The translations under genes were made by a program, and so were the position numbers. A stretch of DNA of 64,000 bases. It comes from Batkoa obscura (Eukaryota; Entomophthoromycota; Entomophthoromycetes; Entomophthorales; Batkoaceae). How positions within the stretch are numbered: position 1 is the first letter of the stretch; each line of letters starts with the position of its first letter. Positions 25,190 through 37,400 of this stretch are shown in pieces. A model generated the notes under the pieces. It saw only the letters and a program-made list of their open reading frames with translations, did no database searches and had not been told where the DNA came from. The DNA is taken from NCBI GenBank assembly GCA_030770535.1, contig JASVEC010000007.1, positions 1,488,001 to 1,552,000 on the forward strand. Reading direction: 5' to 3'.

Positions 25190-25776
25190 TCGACTATTTA
25201 TTAACATTTGATAATTGATTTCTATCATTTAATATGCTACTTACTTGCTTAGTAAATACTGAAACTTTTAAATCCTCAGTTATTTTTGTAAGATAAGCTG
25301 GGATTGATATTTAATTTTTGTATTTTCTATAGACTTTATAACTTTAATTGGAATTATATTACTTTTTTTTGATCTATCAGATACTGGATAACAGTGTAAT
25401 TTATTATTGCGTTTGATAAAATGTAAATACTTTTTAATATTTTGTATTTCTATTATTTTTTTAATATCTCTGTTTCCTTTGTACTTTTTGAAAATTATAT
25501 CTGTTTTCCTATTATTAACAGTTGAGTTATTAATTCTATTATGTTTATAAGTAAAAATCTCAAATTCTGAAATTAATTGATATCTTCTATTTTATTTAAT
25601 CCTACAAAGCTATTTTTCCATTATAAAAGATTCCCAAAATATCCATCAACTATACTTTTTCTATGATGCTTAGCAAAAAAATTAAGATCAATATTTAAAC
25701 TATTATTTACTTTATGAATCTTTTTAAATATATAATATAAAAACTTTTGAGATTTAAAATGGTTTCCTGTATCTGC
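25190..25776 (-). pseudogene. Transposase pseudogene, C-terminal block
   Basis: Minus-strand sequence matches residues ~374-567 of the intact transposase, including NHFKSQKFLYYIF, the HHRKSIVDGYFG version of the HHGKSIVDGHFG motif, and the C-terminal Ser/Leu-rich tail. It carries several frame disruptions and an altered Gly to Arg in the HHGK motif, so it is not functional. It is cut at its 5' side by a solo LTR. Confidence 0.85.
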
Positions 25777-26272
25777 TGTGAAATATTGGTTTATCAGTTC
25801 TCGGATTAATTGTAAGATAATGATCATTTGACTTGTTTATAAAGCTAGCGGTAGTCTTGTAATCAATTTGACCGTAAATAATGTGGTATAATCAATCCAG
25901 AGTCCCTTATTTTGATTTGGTGTGAGAATTTATAACTTCATATTGCAAAGGATAATATCCTCTCGTTTTGATATCCATACTTGTTGGAGTATAAAAGAGA
26001 TTCTTCAACATGATAACTCAATGCTTTTTAACTGAATTACTCCCTGATATTGTACCCTTAATAAAGCCACTAAGTCTTTCTGATAACGTCTTACGTATAT
26101 TCTACAATAGTATTATCTATTATATTTGTTTTACATAGTTCGTAACTTATTAAGTATTATTCTTATTCATTTAAGTCTATCTTAGTTATATAAACTAAGA
26201 CCGTTCGACTCAAGGCAAATTAATCAAGCAAGAACTGCTTTTAACTCCTACCACTGAGTACCAACTTTCACA
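25777..26272 (+). mobile_element. Solo LTR (gypsy family) inside the degenerate transposon, left boundary of an inversion
   Basis: Runs TGTGAAATATTGG to ACTTTCACA, 496 bp, diverged from the young LTRs. The flanks do not match each other (CTGC left, CTAT right); CTAT is the reverse complement of ATAG, the right flank of the solo LTR ending at 27375, as expected if the segment between the two LTRs was flipped. Confidence 0.85.
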
Positions 26273-26802
26273 CTATTTATAATAACCTAAAGATTATAGA
26301 ATTTCATAATAAAACAAAAAAAAATCATTAAAGTTTATTATTGTTAATAATAAACTTAATCAAACAATATATTAAATTATTACTTTAAAGAAAACGAGAA
26401 ACAAAAACTAATAAGTACCATTATTATTAATTATAGCTATAATGTTTTTTTAATGAATGTAAAAGTCTTAAGTTTAATATAAATAAAAATTAATATAATT
26501 ATTTAAAAATAATTATTAATAATAAAATACTAACATTATAATTTACTAAAAATACAAAAAAAAATAAAAATAAATAAACTAAACTTATTATATAATATCT
26601 ACTTAGTAATTTAATTATTTCATCAAAATATAATAAAAAATGATAATAACAAAAGTTCATCAGATAATATATACATATAAAATAATATATGATAGATATT
26701 CTAATAATTTAAAAAATAAAGCAGTAACTAGGGCAACATTTTTTAAATATATACTAAATAATTTTGAAAATGCAGCAAAAAAACAGATTTCTATAATATA
26801 TA
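26273..26802 (+). pseudogene. Inverted transposase fragment (residues ~41-224)
   Basis: Read on the plus strand this aligns base for base, with moderate divergence, to the coding strand of the intact transposase from FYNKTKKRK through ATFFKYILNNF and the start of the Cys-x2-Cys region. Its orientation is opposite to the transposase blocks on either side. Stops and small indels break it. Confidence 0.85.
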
Positions 26803-26902
26803 TGAGGATGTTTTTTTTGGTTTCATTATTTTTCTATCTTTTAAGCGCTATTTAAGTGGGAAAATTGTTAGTAAAATTCTTAAACATAAAAATACATCCC
26901 CA
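26803..26902. repeat. TGGGGATGT-family MITE inside the inverted transposase fragment
   Basis: Begins TGAGGATGT and ends ACATCCCCA; 100 bp with the AAGCGCTATTTAAG internal block. It lies between the transposase fragment and the right-hand solo LTR. Confidence 0.82.
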
Positions 26903-26911
26903 CATATCCAA

Positions 26912-27375
26912 TGTGAAAGTTGGTACTCAGTGGTAGGAGTTAAAAGCAGTTCTTGCTTGATTAATTTGCCTTGAGTCGAACGGTCTTAGTTTATATAACT
27001 AAGATAGACTTAAATGAATAAGAATAATACTTAATAAGTTACGAACTATGTAAAACAAATATAATAGATAATACTATTGTAGAATATACGTAAGACGTTA
27101 TCAGAAAGACTTAGTGGCTTTATTAAGGGTACAATATCAGGGAGTAATTCAGTTAAAAAGCATTGAGTTATCATGTTGAAGAATCTCTTTTATACTCCAA
27201 CAAGTATGGATATCAAAACGAGAGGATATTATCCTTTGCAATATGAAGTTATAAATTCTCACACCAAATCAAAATAAGGGACTCTGACTTGGTTGTGTTT
27301 GAACTTGAGAACACAGCAACTCAAGTGATTGTTATGTTATAATCAATCCCAGAGCTAATAAAGCAATATTTCACA
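26912..27375 (-). mobile_element. Solo LTR (gypsy family), right boundary of the inversion
   Basis: Runs TGTGAAAGTTGG to ATTTCACA in minus orientation, 464 bp. Its right flank ATAG continues directly into the N-terminal coding region of the degenerate transposase, matching about 58195 in the intact copy. Confidence 0.87.
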
Positions 27376-27416
27376 ATAGCTATTAAAATCAATGTAAATA
27401 AATCACAGTGTTTATA

Positions 27417-27513
27417 TGGTGGTGTTTTTTAGTTTCATTACTTTTTCCATTTTGAGCGCTATTTGAGTGGAAAGATTATTAGTAAAATTCTTAAACACAA
27501 AAATATATCACCA
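27417..27513. repeat. MITE copy inserted in the transposase N-terminal coding remnant
   Basis: Begins TGGTGGTGT and ends ATATCACCA, flanked by TA on both sides. Removing it joins GTTTATA to GTGTGCTTCTC, as in the intact transposase (TTTATACAATGTGCTTCTC), so it is a precise insertion at a TA site. Confidence 0.85.
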
Positions 27514-27835
27514 TATAGTGTGCTTCTCTTTATTGTATTAAAATCTTAAAAAATTCCATTTTGAAGTTTGATTATAAAAGCTTGCATTTTATTTTCATTT
27601 TGATAAAAAATAAAGTCGAATAACTATATATTTATATATTGTATATTTTTTAAGCATTTAATAAAAATAATGTAAAGTGTGTAATTAAAAACCAACTATT
27701 TAAAAAAAACAAAGTGCTTAAAATAAGTCTTAAATTAAATAAATAAAGTTAACTAATTATATACTAAAAACTTAAAAACTTAAAAACTTAAAAACTTAAA
27801 ATTTAAATTAATTTTTAGGTAAATTTTAACTAATT

Positions 27836-29622
27836 TAAATGTTTTTGTGTATTTAATACAGTTAAAAAAAAGTCATTTAAAAATAAAATAAATTCAGCAA
27901 TAAAAAATAAACCAAAGATAAAAAATCATTTGATAAGAAAAAGTTATATAGTTTATATAAGTTTTATATTAATAATTAAAAATATTAAATCATAATTTAG
28001 CATATGGAGATGTTTTTTTTGGTTTCATCACTTTTTACATTTTTTAAGCGCTATTTGAGCGGGAAGGTTGTTAGTAAAATTATTAAACAAAAAATGCATC
28101 CCCATACATAAATTCCAGGACATGAATTTAAATATATTTTTAAACATAAAAAATAATATAAATAACAACTTTAAAAAAAAGTTAGTTTATAAAATATTTA
28201 AAACAAGTTCTAGTAAAAATATTTTAAAACTTATTCAAAATTTTAAAAATAAATGATGAAAAAAATTTAAGTAAACTAGATTATTTTTTTATAGCTGGGG
28301 GATGCTTTAAAGGAGTAGATTTATTTTAATAAAAAAACTCAAGTGCTTAAAATTTTAAATAAAATTAACTTCTTACCAAAATGTATTATATTAAAAAACA
28401 TTTTTTGTTTAAAAATCTTAATGCAAATTTGATCAAATTTTATTTTAGCTTTTATTATATATTTATAAAAAGTAAGTTTGTTGAAATAATTCACAAACTT
28501 CCATTTTTTCCTTTTAGTAGTTGTAATATTTAACAGTGAATCTTTTTATTTATTGAAACTATTTTTATTTGACTTTTAAAACCCATAAAAACCTTACAAC
28601 ATAAATTAACCTACCTATATATTAAAGCCACTTAAGCTAATTGATTATCAGATAAACCAGTATTATTTTAATACCAGTAGCCGTACCAAAATATATTATG
28701 CAACCTGATAGTAAAATGTTTAAATTAATTACTTTATTTTTTTTGAAATAGGAAAAAACGATCTCACCTTACTAAAAATAGAATTTGTTAAGTTTTGTTT
28801 TATGGACTTCAACTTTATATTGCTTAATCTGGCTAAATTTAAGAATTTACTTGCTTTTTTAATAGCCAATCATAAATGTTGAACATACATTGGGGCAAAA
28901 ATAAGCTTGCATCTCTTTAAATAAGGGTTTGTGTATACTGTTAGATTATTAACATTAATGGTATTGTAATTGATATTGTTGATAATATTTTATTTTAAAT
29001 ATTATGTTCAATCTATTTATAATTCAGTCTAAGTATAAAATATTTAATTAAATCATATCATTTAAAAAACCAGTATAATACGTAATTGCTTTAAACTGTA
29101 ATTTTACATTAAGTTTAAACTTTATTATAAAGATTATTAAACAGCTTAAAAATAGTTATTTTTAAAGTAGAATTGCGTACATAAATTTATATAGTGTTAT
29201 TTTTGAATCATTATTGCACTACTTTAAATCTATAAGCTGCTTTTTAATTTTAACAGCATTCCTATTTACAATATAAATTATAATTATATTCTTTTTTATC
29301 TAAGTATAAAATAAATACAAGGTTTTGTCTTAAATTAAACCATAGTAAAGTTAATTAGAAACAGCTACCTGATGTTCACTTATGTTTTTTTATAAAGTAA
29401 ATTCGATATTTATAACTTTCAACTGAAATCATATAGCTTGTAGTGTGAAAACGATGGTATTTTAAGGAGCTCTTTATTAAAAATAAGGATAGATACGAAA
29501 TTCCTGAATTTTGATTTTTCCATTAACCAGCCAATAAAATGGAATGATTCCATATTCAATATGAAGTATAAAGAACAACTAAATCAAACTTTTTATCACT
29601 CAGGATTTTTCTTTCTTTTGAA
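27836..29622. other. AT-rich intergenic region upstream of the Zn2Cys6 gene
   Basis: About 1.8 kb. Besides one MITE (28005-28104) I see no element or gene. The 62-codon frame at 28068 overlaps the MITE and AT-rich DNA and is not supported. Confidence 0.55.
28005..28104. repeat. TGGGGATGT-family MITE
   Basis: Begins TGGAGATGT and ends GCATCCCCA, with TA on both flanks and the internal TTTAAGCGCTATTTGAGCGG block. About 100 bp. Confidence 0.85.
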
Positions 29623-31254
29623 ATGGTAGATAATTTACAAATAACAAGGACGTCTAACCGATGTGATCAATGTGCTATAAAAAACATAGGGTGTGATCGA
29701 ACGCTCCCAAGTTGTAAAAAATGTATCAAAAGTAACTTAAAATGTACGTTCACCCGAGAACTAAAGAAGAAAAATAAGCTTTATTTTATGGATAAAGGGA
29801 TCTTTAAGTTTAAACAAACAGATAAGAAAGTGGAAGATAAAAAAACAAATCAGTGTGCAATCGTTAAAGAAATAAGAACCATTAATAATCCAATGAATAG
29901 TTTATTTAATGTAAAAGACTTTTATGCTTTACATAATATTTTAACTGTCTTACAATACCCCGATGCTAGAAGTAATAACAACAGTACCAAATTGATCATT
30001 AAATTTTCAGAAATGGTTTCAAGTGGTGTAATTCGTCCAAAACTAAGTTTACTACCAAAGCCAAACATAAACTACAATGTATTTGAAACTATTTTGACAG
30101 ATGCAGTAACTTATTTTTTAAATAATCAGAAATATTGTATGTTGTTTCAAAAGGAAAATTTTGATATACACAACAAAAGTGAAATACTGAAGTTAGCAAT
30201 ATGGTGCAGCGGAATTATACATAAAAAAGATACAGCGAGCATAAGGACTGTAGAGTATTTTGAAAGCGAATTGAAATTGTTATGCTATAATTTAATTAAT
30301 TTGGCACCAACTCTACAGAACTTACAGGCGTTGCTAATCATCATTTATAATCTACACGAATTTAAATGGGTTACTAACTTATTGTTTAAAATTATTCACT
30401 GGTGTTTAAATACAACAAAATTAATTGGATTACCGTTTGGTTTTAAAGGTATCAGTAATGAACTTCGATTACAACGCCAATTGGCTTACTGCCAACTATT
30501 GTTTATTGGCTGCGTCACCTCCCTTGTAAGCTTTGGGTTTATTCCAATCCCAGCCAAATTAACAACAAGCAATTTACATGTTTATTTGACTTTAAAAAAG
30601 GCTACTTTAACTCAAGTTATTACTGATTATCACGATCATGATTTAATTTTTGTCTCGAGTCTTATCTTCTCGGATTTTTTGGCAGGTTTTAATAATACGG
30701 TATACTGCTTACATCAACTCAAAAACCAGCCCATCTTCCTTCGATTTCAAGATTTGGTTGGGATTACTCATAAGCTTATTCTCAAACAAGAAGAGTTATA
30801 TACCCTTGCAATAACTAAATTGGAATACTTATATGAAGTCCACAAGGACCTAGAAAGTCAAGAACATATAAAAAACATTCAATTATTAGTCCAGGTTTGT
30901 AATAATTTCATTAAATATTTTATCAATTCTTTGTTCTTTTATCATTCCAAAACACCCTTGGACTCACTTACCTATCCCATTATGATCAACATCGTGTCTT
31001 ATTGTAAGCTGCTGATTGTTTCTTTTGATGCTATACATCCAACTTACCTGCCACAGTTTGTTTATGCATTCTTTTCACAACCTATTGTGTTTTTACTGAG
31101 AAACCAATACCTTTTAGACGATAAATCTATTGTTGAAACTATTTATCAAACCTGTTTAAAAAGATTTGATGCTTTAGATGCCTCCCAGTTGGCTTCCATT
31201 CATTCCAAAGCAAATGCTGGTTTAATTAAAGAAATCAAATCATCTATACTTTAG
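29623..31254 (+). CDS. Zn2Cys6 fungal-type transcription factor (543 aa)
   Basis: Single exon. The N-terminus has the binuclear zinc cluster at about residues 14-42 with six Cys in the pattern C-x2-C-x6-C-x6-C-x2-C-x6-C (CDQCAIKNIGCD, then CKKC and LKC), followed by a basic Lys/Arg linker (RELKKKNK). The remaining ~470 residues are helical, with Leu-rich stretches resembling the fungal-specific transcription factor middle-homology region but without a clear diagnostic motif. A sequence-specific DNA-binding regulator acting in the nucleus is expected; the targets cannot be inferred. The closest annotated neighbour on the right is the ABCC transporter gene 3.2 kb downstream; a regulatory link is possible but only because such pairs exist elsewhere. 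Confidence 0.88.
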   Translation: MVDNLQITRTSNRCDQCAIKNIGCDRTLPSCKKCIKSNLKCTFTRELKKKNKLYFMDKGIFKFKQTDKKVEDKKTNQCAIVKEIRTINNPMNSLFNVKDFYALHNILTVLQYPDARSNNNSTKLIIKFSEMVSSGVIRPKLSLLPKPNINYNVFETILTDAVTYFLNNQKYCMLFQKENFDIHNKSEILKLAIWCSGIIHKKDTASIRTVEYFESELKLLCYNLINLAPTLQNLQALLIIIYNLHEFKWVTNLLFKIIHWCLNTTKLIGLPFGFKGISNELRLQRQLAYCQLLFIGCVTSLVSFGFIPIPAKLTTSNLHVYLTLKKATLTQVITDYHDHDLIFVSSLIFSDFLAGFNNTVYCLHQLKNQPIFLRFQDLVGITHKLILKQEELYTLAITKLEYLYEVHKDLESQEHIKNIQLLVQVCNNFIKYFINSLFFYHSKTPLDSLTYPIMINIVSYCKLLIVSFDAIHPTYLPQFVYAFFSQPIVFLLRNQYLLDDKSIVETIYQTCLKRFDALDASQLASIHSKANAGLIKEIKSSIL

Positions 31255-32614
31255 TTAACGTACATTTTGTTCGCACTCTGTAAAGCATGTTGTTTTTGTG
31301 AGTTTCTAAGCAAAATAATGCTGATCTCCGTGTCTTTATTATTAAATGATATTATATATTCTTATTCTTAGCAAATATTAAAAGTAAAATTTGGATTTAA
31401 TTAAATAAAGTTAGCTTTTTTTTAAACATATCAAGCCAATAAAAACAAGGCAATGATTTATTTCAAGAAAGTCAATATTTAGAAAAAGTTTAAATTATAT
31501 CTCAACCTATAGGCACCGAGAAAAAGACAAAGGCTAGATGACCATTTAGCACCTTTTTTAAATCTAGAGGCAAGCGTGAATGTATGTTTACATTCCCTAA
31601 GGAATAAAATTTTCTATTAGAGTATAAAGGTAGACACTGGGAGTGGAGAGTCAATAACTTTGAAACTTATATCATAGAAGGTTCCATGAAGAATTCAAAT
31701 TGTAGAAGCTGAGAACGATGAAAAGAAGTCAGATGCCTTGGATAGTAAACTAGAAATGAAGTCAAAAAATAAAATCTAATTAGTGGGATTAAGTAGAGGT
31801 CCAATTGAGAAAGTAGATGCACAGGCAAGTCAAAAAGTTTTGCTGTATAGGCAATCCATAAATCCATGTGATACAAAGTCATCTCTATGTCCACGACCAA
31901 AAAGATATATATTGCTAACTAAGGGTTTGTAGTGGCGGACTTGGGCCATTATGTAGCTACTGAGTGAAGCATACCATAATGCTAAGGTTAAGTTAGGTGC
32001 TAGTCTCTTATCTATTACTAGTGTGATTCCTTCCGCTGATAATCTGTTAGATAAGCAAAATAAAAGATGATTCTCCTTTGTTGAACAAATAATGTTTTTA
32101 ATTTTTAATTTTAGGTTTTTATTTATACGTCTTGTCCAGAGTTTGATAACAAGAGTGTAGTTGTAAAACCAGTTGCATAAAGCTATATTCGATGGTAAAA
32201 GTTGTCTTTAATTCAAGAAAAATGGATTTAACAGTACAAAAATTTATATAAATTTCCTAAAAAAAGAAAAAACCAAATCCTGAATCAGATGAAAAGTTAT
32301 TAGTTAAAACAAGTTTCTAAATTTTGAGCATAAAACTCTTATAAATAAAATGTCTCAAAAGCCTATGCTATTAAGTGCTTTAAAAGTACTAAGTAAAAAA
32401 TAAGTGACTTTAAAGTAGCCAAAGTTTTATAAGGATTTTTTGATAAGTTATTTGATTTTTACACATATATGCCTGATCATGCAAATTAAATATTTAAAGT
32501 GCCAAAATATTAAAAAAGCCTATAGATTTGAAAATGATTTTTTTTAAATTAAAATGCCAGGTATTTTTCAAAGCTAAAGTCTGTAAAATAATTTTGAAAT
32601 ACATTTATCCAAAG
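31255..32614. other. Intergenic; GC-richer patch of unknown origin
   Basis: The segment at about 31500-32060 is visibly less AT-rich than its surroundings and holds a 77-codon minus frame (31667-31900) I cannot match to a family. It may be a decayed gene or element. The rest is ordinary AT-rich spacer. Confidence 0.5.
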
Positions 32615-33073
32615 TGTGAACTATTGGTTTATCAGCTCTCGGATTAACTATAAGATAATAATCATTCAACTTGTTTACAAAACTATTTGTAGTCTTGTAA
32701 TCAATTTGACTGTGAACCATGTGGTATAATCAATCCAGAGCCCCTTGTTTTGATTTGCTGTGAGGATTTCTAACTTCATATTGTAAAGAACATAAAAGAG
32801 ATCGTTCAACATGATAACTCAATGCTTTTTAACTGAATTACTCCCTGATATCGTACTATTAATAAAGCCACTAAGCCTTTCTGATAACGTCTTACGTATA
32901 TTTTACAATAGTATTATCTATTATATTTGTTTTACATAGTTCGTAACTTATTAAGTATTATTCTTATTCATTTAAGTCTATCTTAGTTATATAAACTAAG
33001 ACTGTTCGACTCAAGGCAAATCAATCAAGCAAGAACTGCTTTTAACTCCTACCACTGAGTACCAACTTTCACA
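32615..33073 (+). mobile_element. Solo LTR (gypsy family) with an internal deletion
   Basis: Runs TGTGAACTATTGG to ACTTTCACA and is most similar to the LTR at 25777-26272. The part equivalent to about 40 bp in the middle is missing. Flanks (AAAG left, TAAC right) do not match, so either the duplication decayed or this LTR formed by recombination between different copies. Confidence 0.83.
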
Positions 33074-34441
33074 TAACTTTAAAAATGAGTTTTATTTTAA
33101 AAATAATTAACAAAATTTAAATCAAATAAGCTTGAATATAAAAAGTTTTATATTTTCTAAAAAGAAGCTGAAAAATAAATAATGAAACTTATTTTTCTAA
33201 TAATGTACTACGTTTTTAAAAATTATTTTTAATTTATAATAATAAATATATATTTTATAGCATTTTATTTTTTATAAGAAAATTTTTAATTTTTAATGTT
33301 AAAGTTTAATTGTTTAATGCATAGCTGTTTATTTTAATTTAAAAATCAAACTGAAGCTAGGTGAAATCCAAGAAAATAAATTTATTTTATTTCATTTTAA
33401 TAAAATGCAGGTTACAAATTAAAATACTGGTTTTTTTTATAAGCTTTTATTAGAGTTATATAATTAATATTGTGTTTTAACATATTTTTAATAAATAGTT
33501 TTAATATTATTAATATAAAAACAGGATATTAACAATAATAGTAGCTAAAATAATAGTATATCAGATTATATTTATTTATAAATAAAGTTTTTTTTTAATT
33601 TTATCATTTTTAGTGTTATTTGAGTGGAAAAGCTATCAGTAAAATTCTTAAAAAAATACATCTTAAATTCTTTTAATGTTATAGATTTTAATGCAACTTA
33701 ATTGATTTCGAACGAAATATGTAAAAACAAGCAAACAAATAGTGACTAAATTTGTTTTGCAAATAACCTCATAATTTAACTTTAACAGCTATATTTAATT
33801 GTTCTAAGGTTTCAGAGTAATTTAAATGTTCTGTTTTTGCCTTTTAAGTGGCAGCATCTTTATCAATGAATCCTTAGAAATATAGTTTTAATAGCTAATG
33901 CATTGTATCAAAAAAATAACCTCAATATCCAAAAGATAAAAAAATATCATAATTTAACGTTTTATAGTTTCGATTATAATTCCGAAAAAACTTAATTTTA
34001 AAAAATGATTTTATTCTCCTTTAAAACATTAAAATCTGAAATACGAGATTATTGAGTAGATAAAGAAGAAGAATGATTTCATATTTAATATTCAATACTT
34101 TTCATTTTTTATCATTAAAGCAAAGCATTAAAGTTGTTTTACATATTGAATATCTTTAAATATTAATTGAGTTTTACAATTTGTTTTATTGTGTTTATTG
34201 TACAAAGCTAGGGGCTATGGAAAAACTATATTTATAACATATAGACATCTAAGCTATTCTTGAATACTGGAAGGATATGAATTTAAACCATACAAAATTA
34301 ACTATTTATTAAATAAAGTAATTTTAATTGCTAAATTTTATGCATAATTATCCAAGAATTAAAATCAAATGTAACTGCGTAAATATCATTAATATTCTAT
34401 AAAACAATTCAAAAGTATTATAAGCTATTTGCTTGTTTAAA
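33074..34441. other. AT-rich intergenic region upstream of the ABCC gene
   Basis: About 1.4 kb, with one strongly eroded MITE-like stretch around 33585-33662 (TTAGTGTTATTTGAGTGG and ACATCTTAA). No gene is seen. Confidence 0.5.
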
Positions 34442-37400
34442 ATGGATACCGATTCCAAAGAGATATGTGCCAGTTTAGGCGCATGGGTAAGTTAATATCT
34501 TATCAAAATAATTATTAATTGATTTTATTAGCCATTAGGCGAATATGAATCATTTAACGAGTGTATTTCTATAATGTAAACTTTAATTTATTATAATTGA
34601 ATCTAATTTATTTTCAAGTCTTTTCAAATTAGGATTAGTCCCAGCTTATATATTAGGATCATTAGTCATGATAATATTTACCAACTTTTATCACATAATT
34701 TATAGGAATCATCAATATATAACCCTTGATTCGAATGAAACTAGAGCTTTAAACCAAGATAACTCAAACTATGGCACTTTAAGTTCTGGAAATCAATCAA
34801 ATAAAACAATGGAGGATTCAGAGTCAAAGCATTCAAGAACCTACATCACAACACCACGAGCTCATAATAGCAAATTAATATGGATTTCTTTTATACATGT
34901 TATTATTCTATCATTAAGAGCTACACTTACATTTATCTATGGCTATAACCCTGGATTTTCTTCAACAGTTTACGAAAGTTTACTAACAACAGCTTTTTGG
35001 AGCTATGCCACTGTATTAGCAGTATTAAATCAAAATTTTACGTTTTTAAATCATTTAAGAGGGTTTTATTTGATATCATTTTTAGTAGATTGCTTTTATT
35101 TAAGAACGTTACTTTATTCAACTAATTTCTCAATTCCACCCAACATAAACTATGTTTTACAAACATTAACCTGTGTAATAGAATTATCTTTGGTTTTATA
35201 TTCTTTTTTGATGAATAGTAATTTAGCCGAATTTAATAAACTTGCATTAAAAAGTAAAGTATATCCATCTCCTGAACCATATGAATCTTTACTTTCAATT
35301 GCAACCTTTTCTTGGGTTATTCCTTTTTTGAGATATGGTTATAATAACTCTATTGAACCTAATGATGTATGGGATCTTAGACCGGATGAAAAAGCTGCAA
35401 GTTTATGTCAAAAATTCCTAAGTTTTCCAAAGGAATGGTCCTTTATATTCAAAATATTTAGTAATTTTAAGCAAGAACTATTTATGCAAATGGTGTTTAG
35501 CTTATTTACTATTTGTTTCAATTTTCTCAGTCCAATTCTCTTACATGAATTTTTACAATTAATGGAAAATACTGACAAAGAACTTCCTCTTGGTTTAAAA
35601 TATAAAGAGTACGGATTTTATGTTATTATTTGTTTACTTGTCGTCGTTATGCTTAAATCAATAACTGATTCTCAATCGCTTTTCTATGGGCGTAGAGTAG
35701 GAATCCGTGTAAAATCAATCGTTATGGGAGAAGTTTATTCAAAAACTTTAAGAAGAAAAGATATTTCAAGCCAAAAAGAAGATTCAAAGGTTTCTAATGC
35801 AGGTAAAATAACCAACTTTATGTCTGTAGATGCACATGAAATTGCTGAAACATGTTGTTATTTGAACTTTTTATATTCTGTTCCTATACAAATTGGTGTT
35901 ACTTCATGGTACCTTTATCAAATTCTAGGGCGGTCAGCTTTAGTTGGTTTGTTGCTTACATTTGTTGTTATGCCAATTAATTATGTAGTATCAATGAAAT
36001 GGGAAAGAATTCAAACTGAACTTATGAAATGTAGTGATAAAAGGATGGATATAGTCAACGAATTACTTCAGGGAGTAAGAATTATAAAGTTCTTTGCTTG
36101 GGAAGGTCAATTTCGAGGCCGTATTGATTCGGCTAGAACAGCCGAATTACAAGTGCTTATTAAAAGAATGGTAATTTGGATTGTTGGAGCAACTGTATGG
36201 TTCTGCTTCCCTATGCTTATCACCATCGGTACATTCTATACCTATACAAAAATAGCTGGAAATGTTTTGACTCCTACAATTGCTTTTACATCATTGTTAA
36301 TCTTTAAATTCCTTAGAGAGCCTGTAGATCAACTTCCAGATATTATTAATTATTTTTTACAAGCAAAAGTATCGTTAAGAAGGATAGACAAATTTTTAAA
36401 GGAACCTGAAACTGAAAAATTTCAAATCCTAAAAGAACCAGAGAGGCCAGAGGACCCTACAATAGGATTTAAAAATGCTAAACTACAATGGGACTCAAGT
36501 GAAGAAGGGGGTCAGTTTACTCTTTCTAACTTAAATTTGTCGTTCCCGCCAAACAAATTGAGTATTATTGTTGGACCTACTGGCTCTGGTAAAACTTCAT
36601 TACTTTCAGGATTACTTGGTGAAATGTCTATCCTTGAAGGTTCTGTTTATCTACCAAGAAAGTCGATTATAGAAACAGCAAATTGTACTAAAGAATTTTG
36701 TTTAAATGGTGGTATAGCTTATGTAATACAATCAGCTTGGATTCAACAAGACACAGTCAGAAACAATATTCTTTTTGGGGAACTGTACAATGAGGCTCGT
36801 TATCAAGAAGTTATTAAAGTATGTGCACTTTTACCAGATTTCAATTCACTTGAAGATGGTGATCTTACTGAGGTTGGTGAAAAAGGAATTACTTTATCTG
36901 GTGGTCAAAAACAACGCCTTTCATTAGCTCGAGCTGTATACAGTAGAGCTAGCCATATCATCATGGATGATTGTTTATCAGCTTTAGATGCTCATACAGC
37001 CAAATTCATATTCCATAACTGTTTTATGGGAGATATAATGAAAAATAGGACTAGGATTCTTGTTACTCATAATATCAGTTTAACCTTTTATCATGCTGAG
37101 TATGTAGTAGTCTTAAATAGCCAAGGTGAAGTAGTAGCTAATGGATCTCGTAAAGATGTAGGATCGATTCCATCTATCAAAGCTGAGTTGAACATGTTCG
37201 AAGATCAATCTCATAAAGAATCCACAGTATCTGAACCCCATGGTGCTACATCACGTTTTGATGCAGGGTCATATTTACCTCCAAACTTAGAAGTTACCAA
37301 CCCCAAAAAGCTAGTATTAGAAGAAGAGCGTGCAAAAGGCGCAGTGAAATTTGAGATATACGATTCTTATTTCAAAGCATCTGGAGGCAATATTTATTGG

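Larger units (their letters stand above)
24692..27835 (-). mobile_element. Degenerate copy of the TGGGG-type DNA transposon, rearranged by LTR insertions
   Basis: The left end TGGGGATGTCCGAATTGG and the following ~900 bp align with the intact transposon at 41231 onward, including the GGGAGGGAG-CGGTTAG hairpin region near 25090. Transposase remains occur in three blocks: minus-strand residues ~374-567 at about 25190-25776, plus-strand residues ~41-224 at about 26273-26800, and minus-strand residues 1-38 at 27376-27597, the last interrupted by a MITE. Residues ~225-373 are missing. The right subterminal region (AAAACTTAAAA repeats near 27770-27800) matches 58.86 kb, but the right terminal repeat has decayed. 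Two solo LTRs and two MITEs lie inside. Confidence 0.85.

Noticed and set aside
27768-27805. Possible CRISPR-like or satellite array (AACTTAAAAA units)
   Set aside because: Only about four 10-bp units with no spacers; a simple tandem expansion in the transposon's subterminal region.
31667-31900. Copia-type reverse transcriptase remnant
   Set aside because: I tried to match the minus frame to copia RT or RNase H motifs and found no catalytic motif or order.
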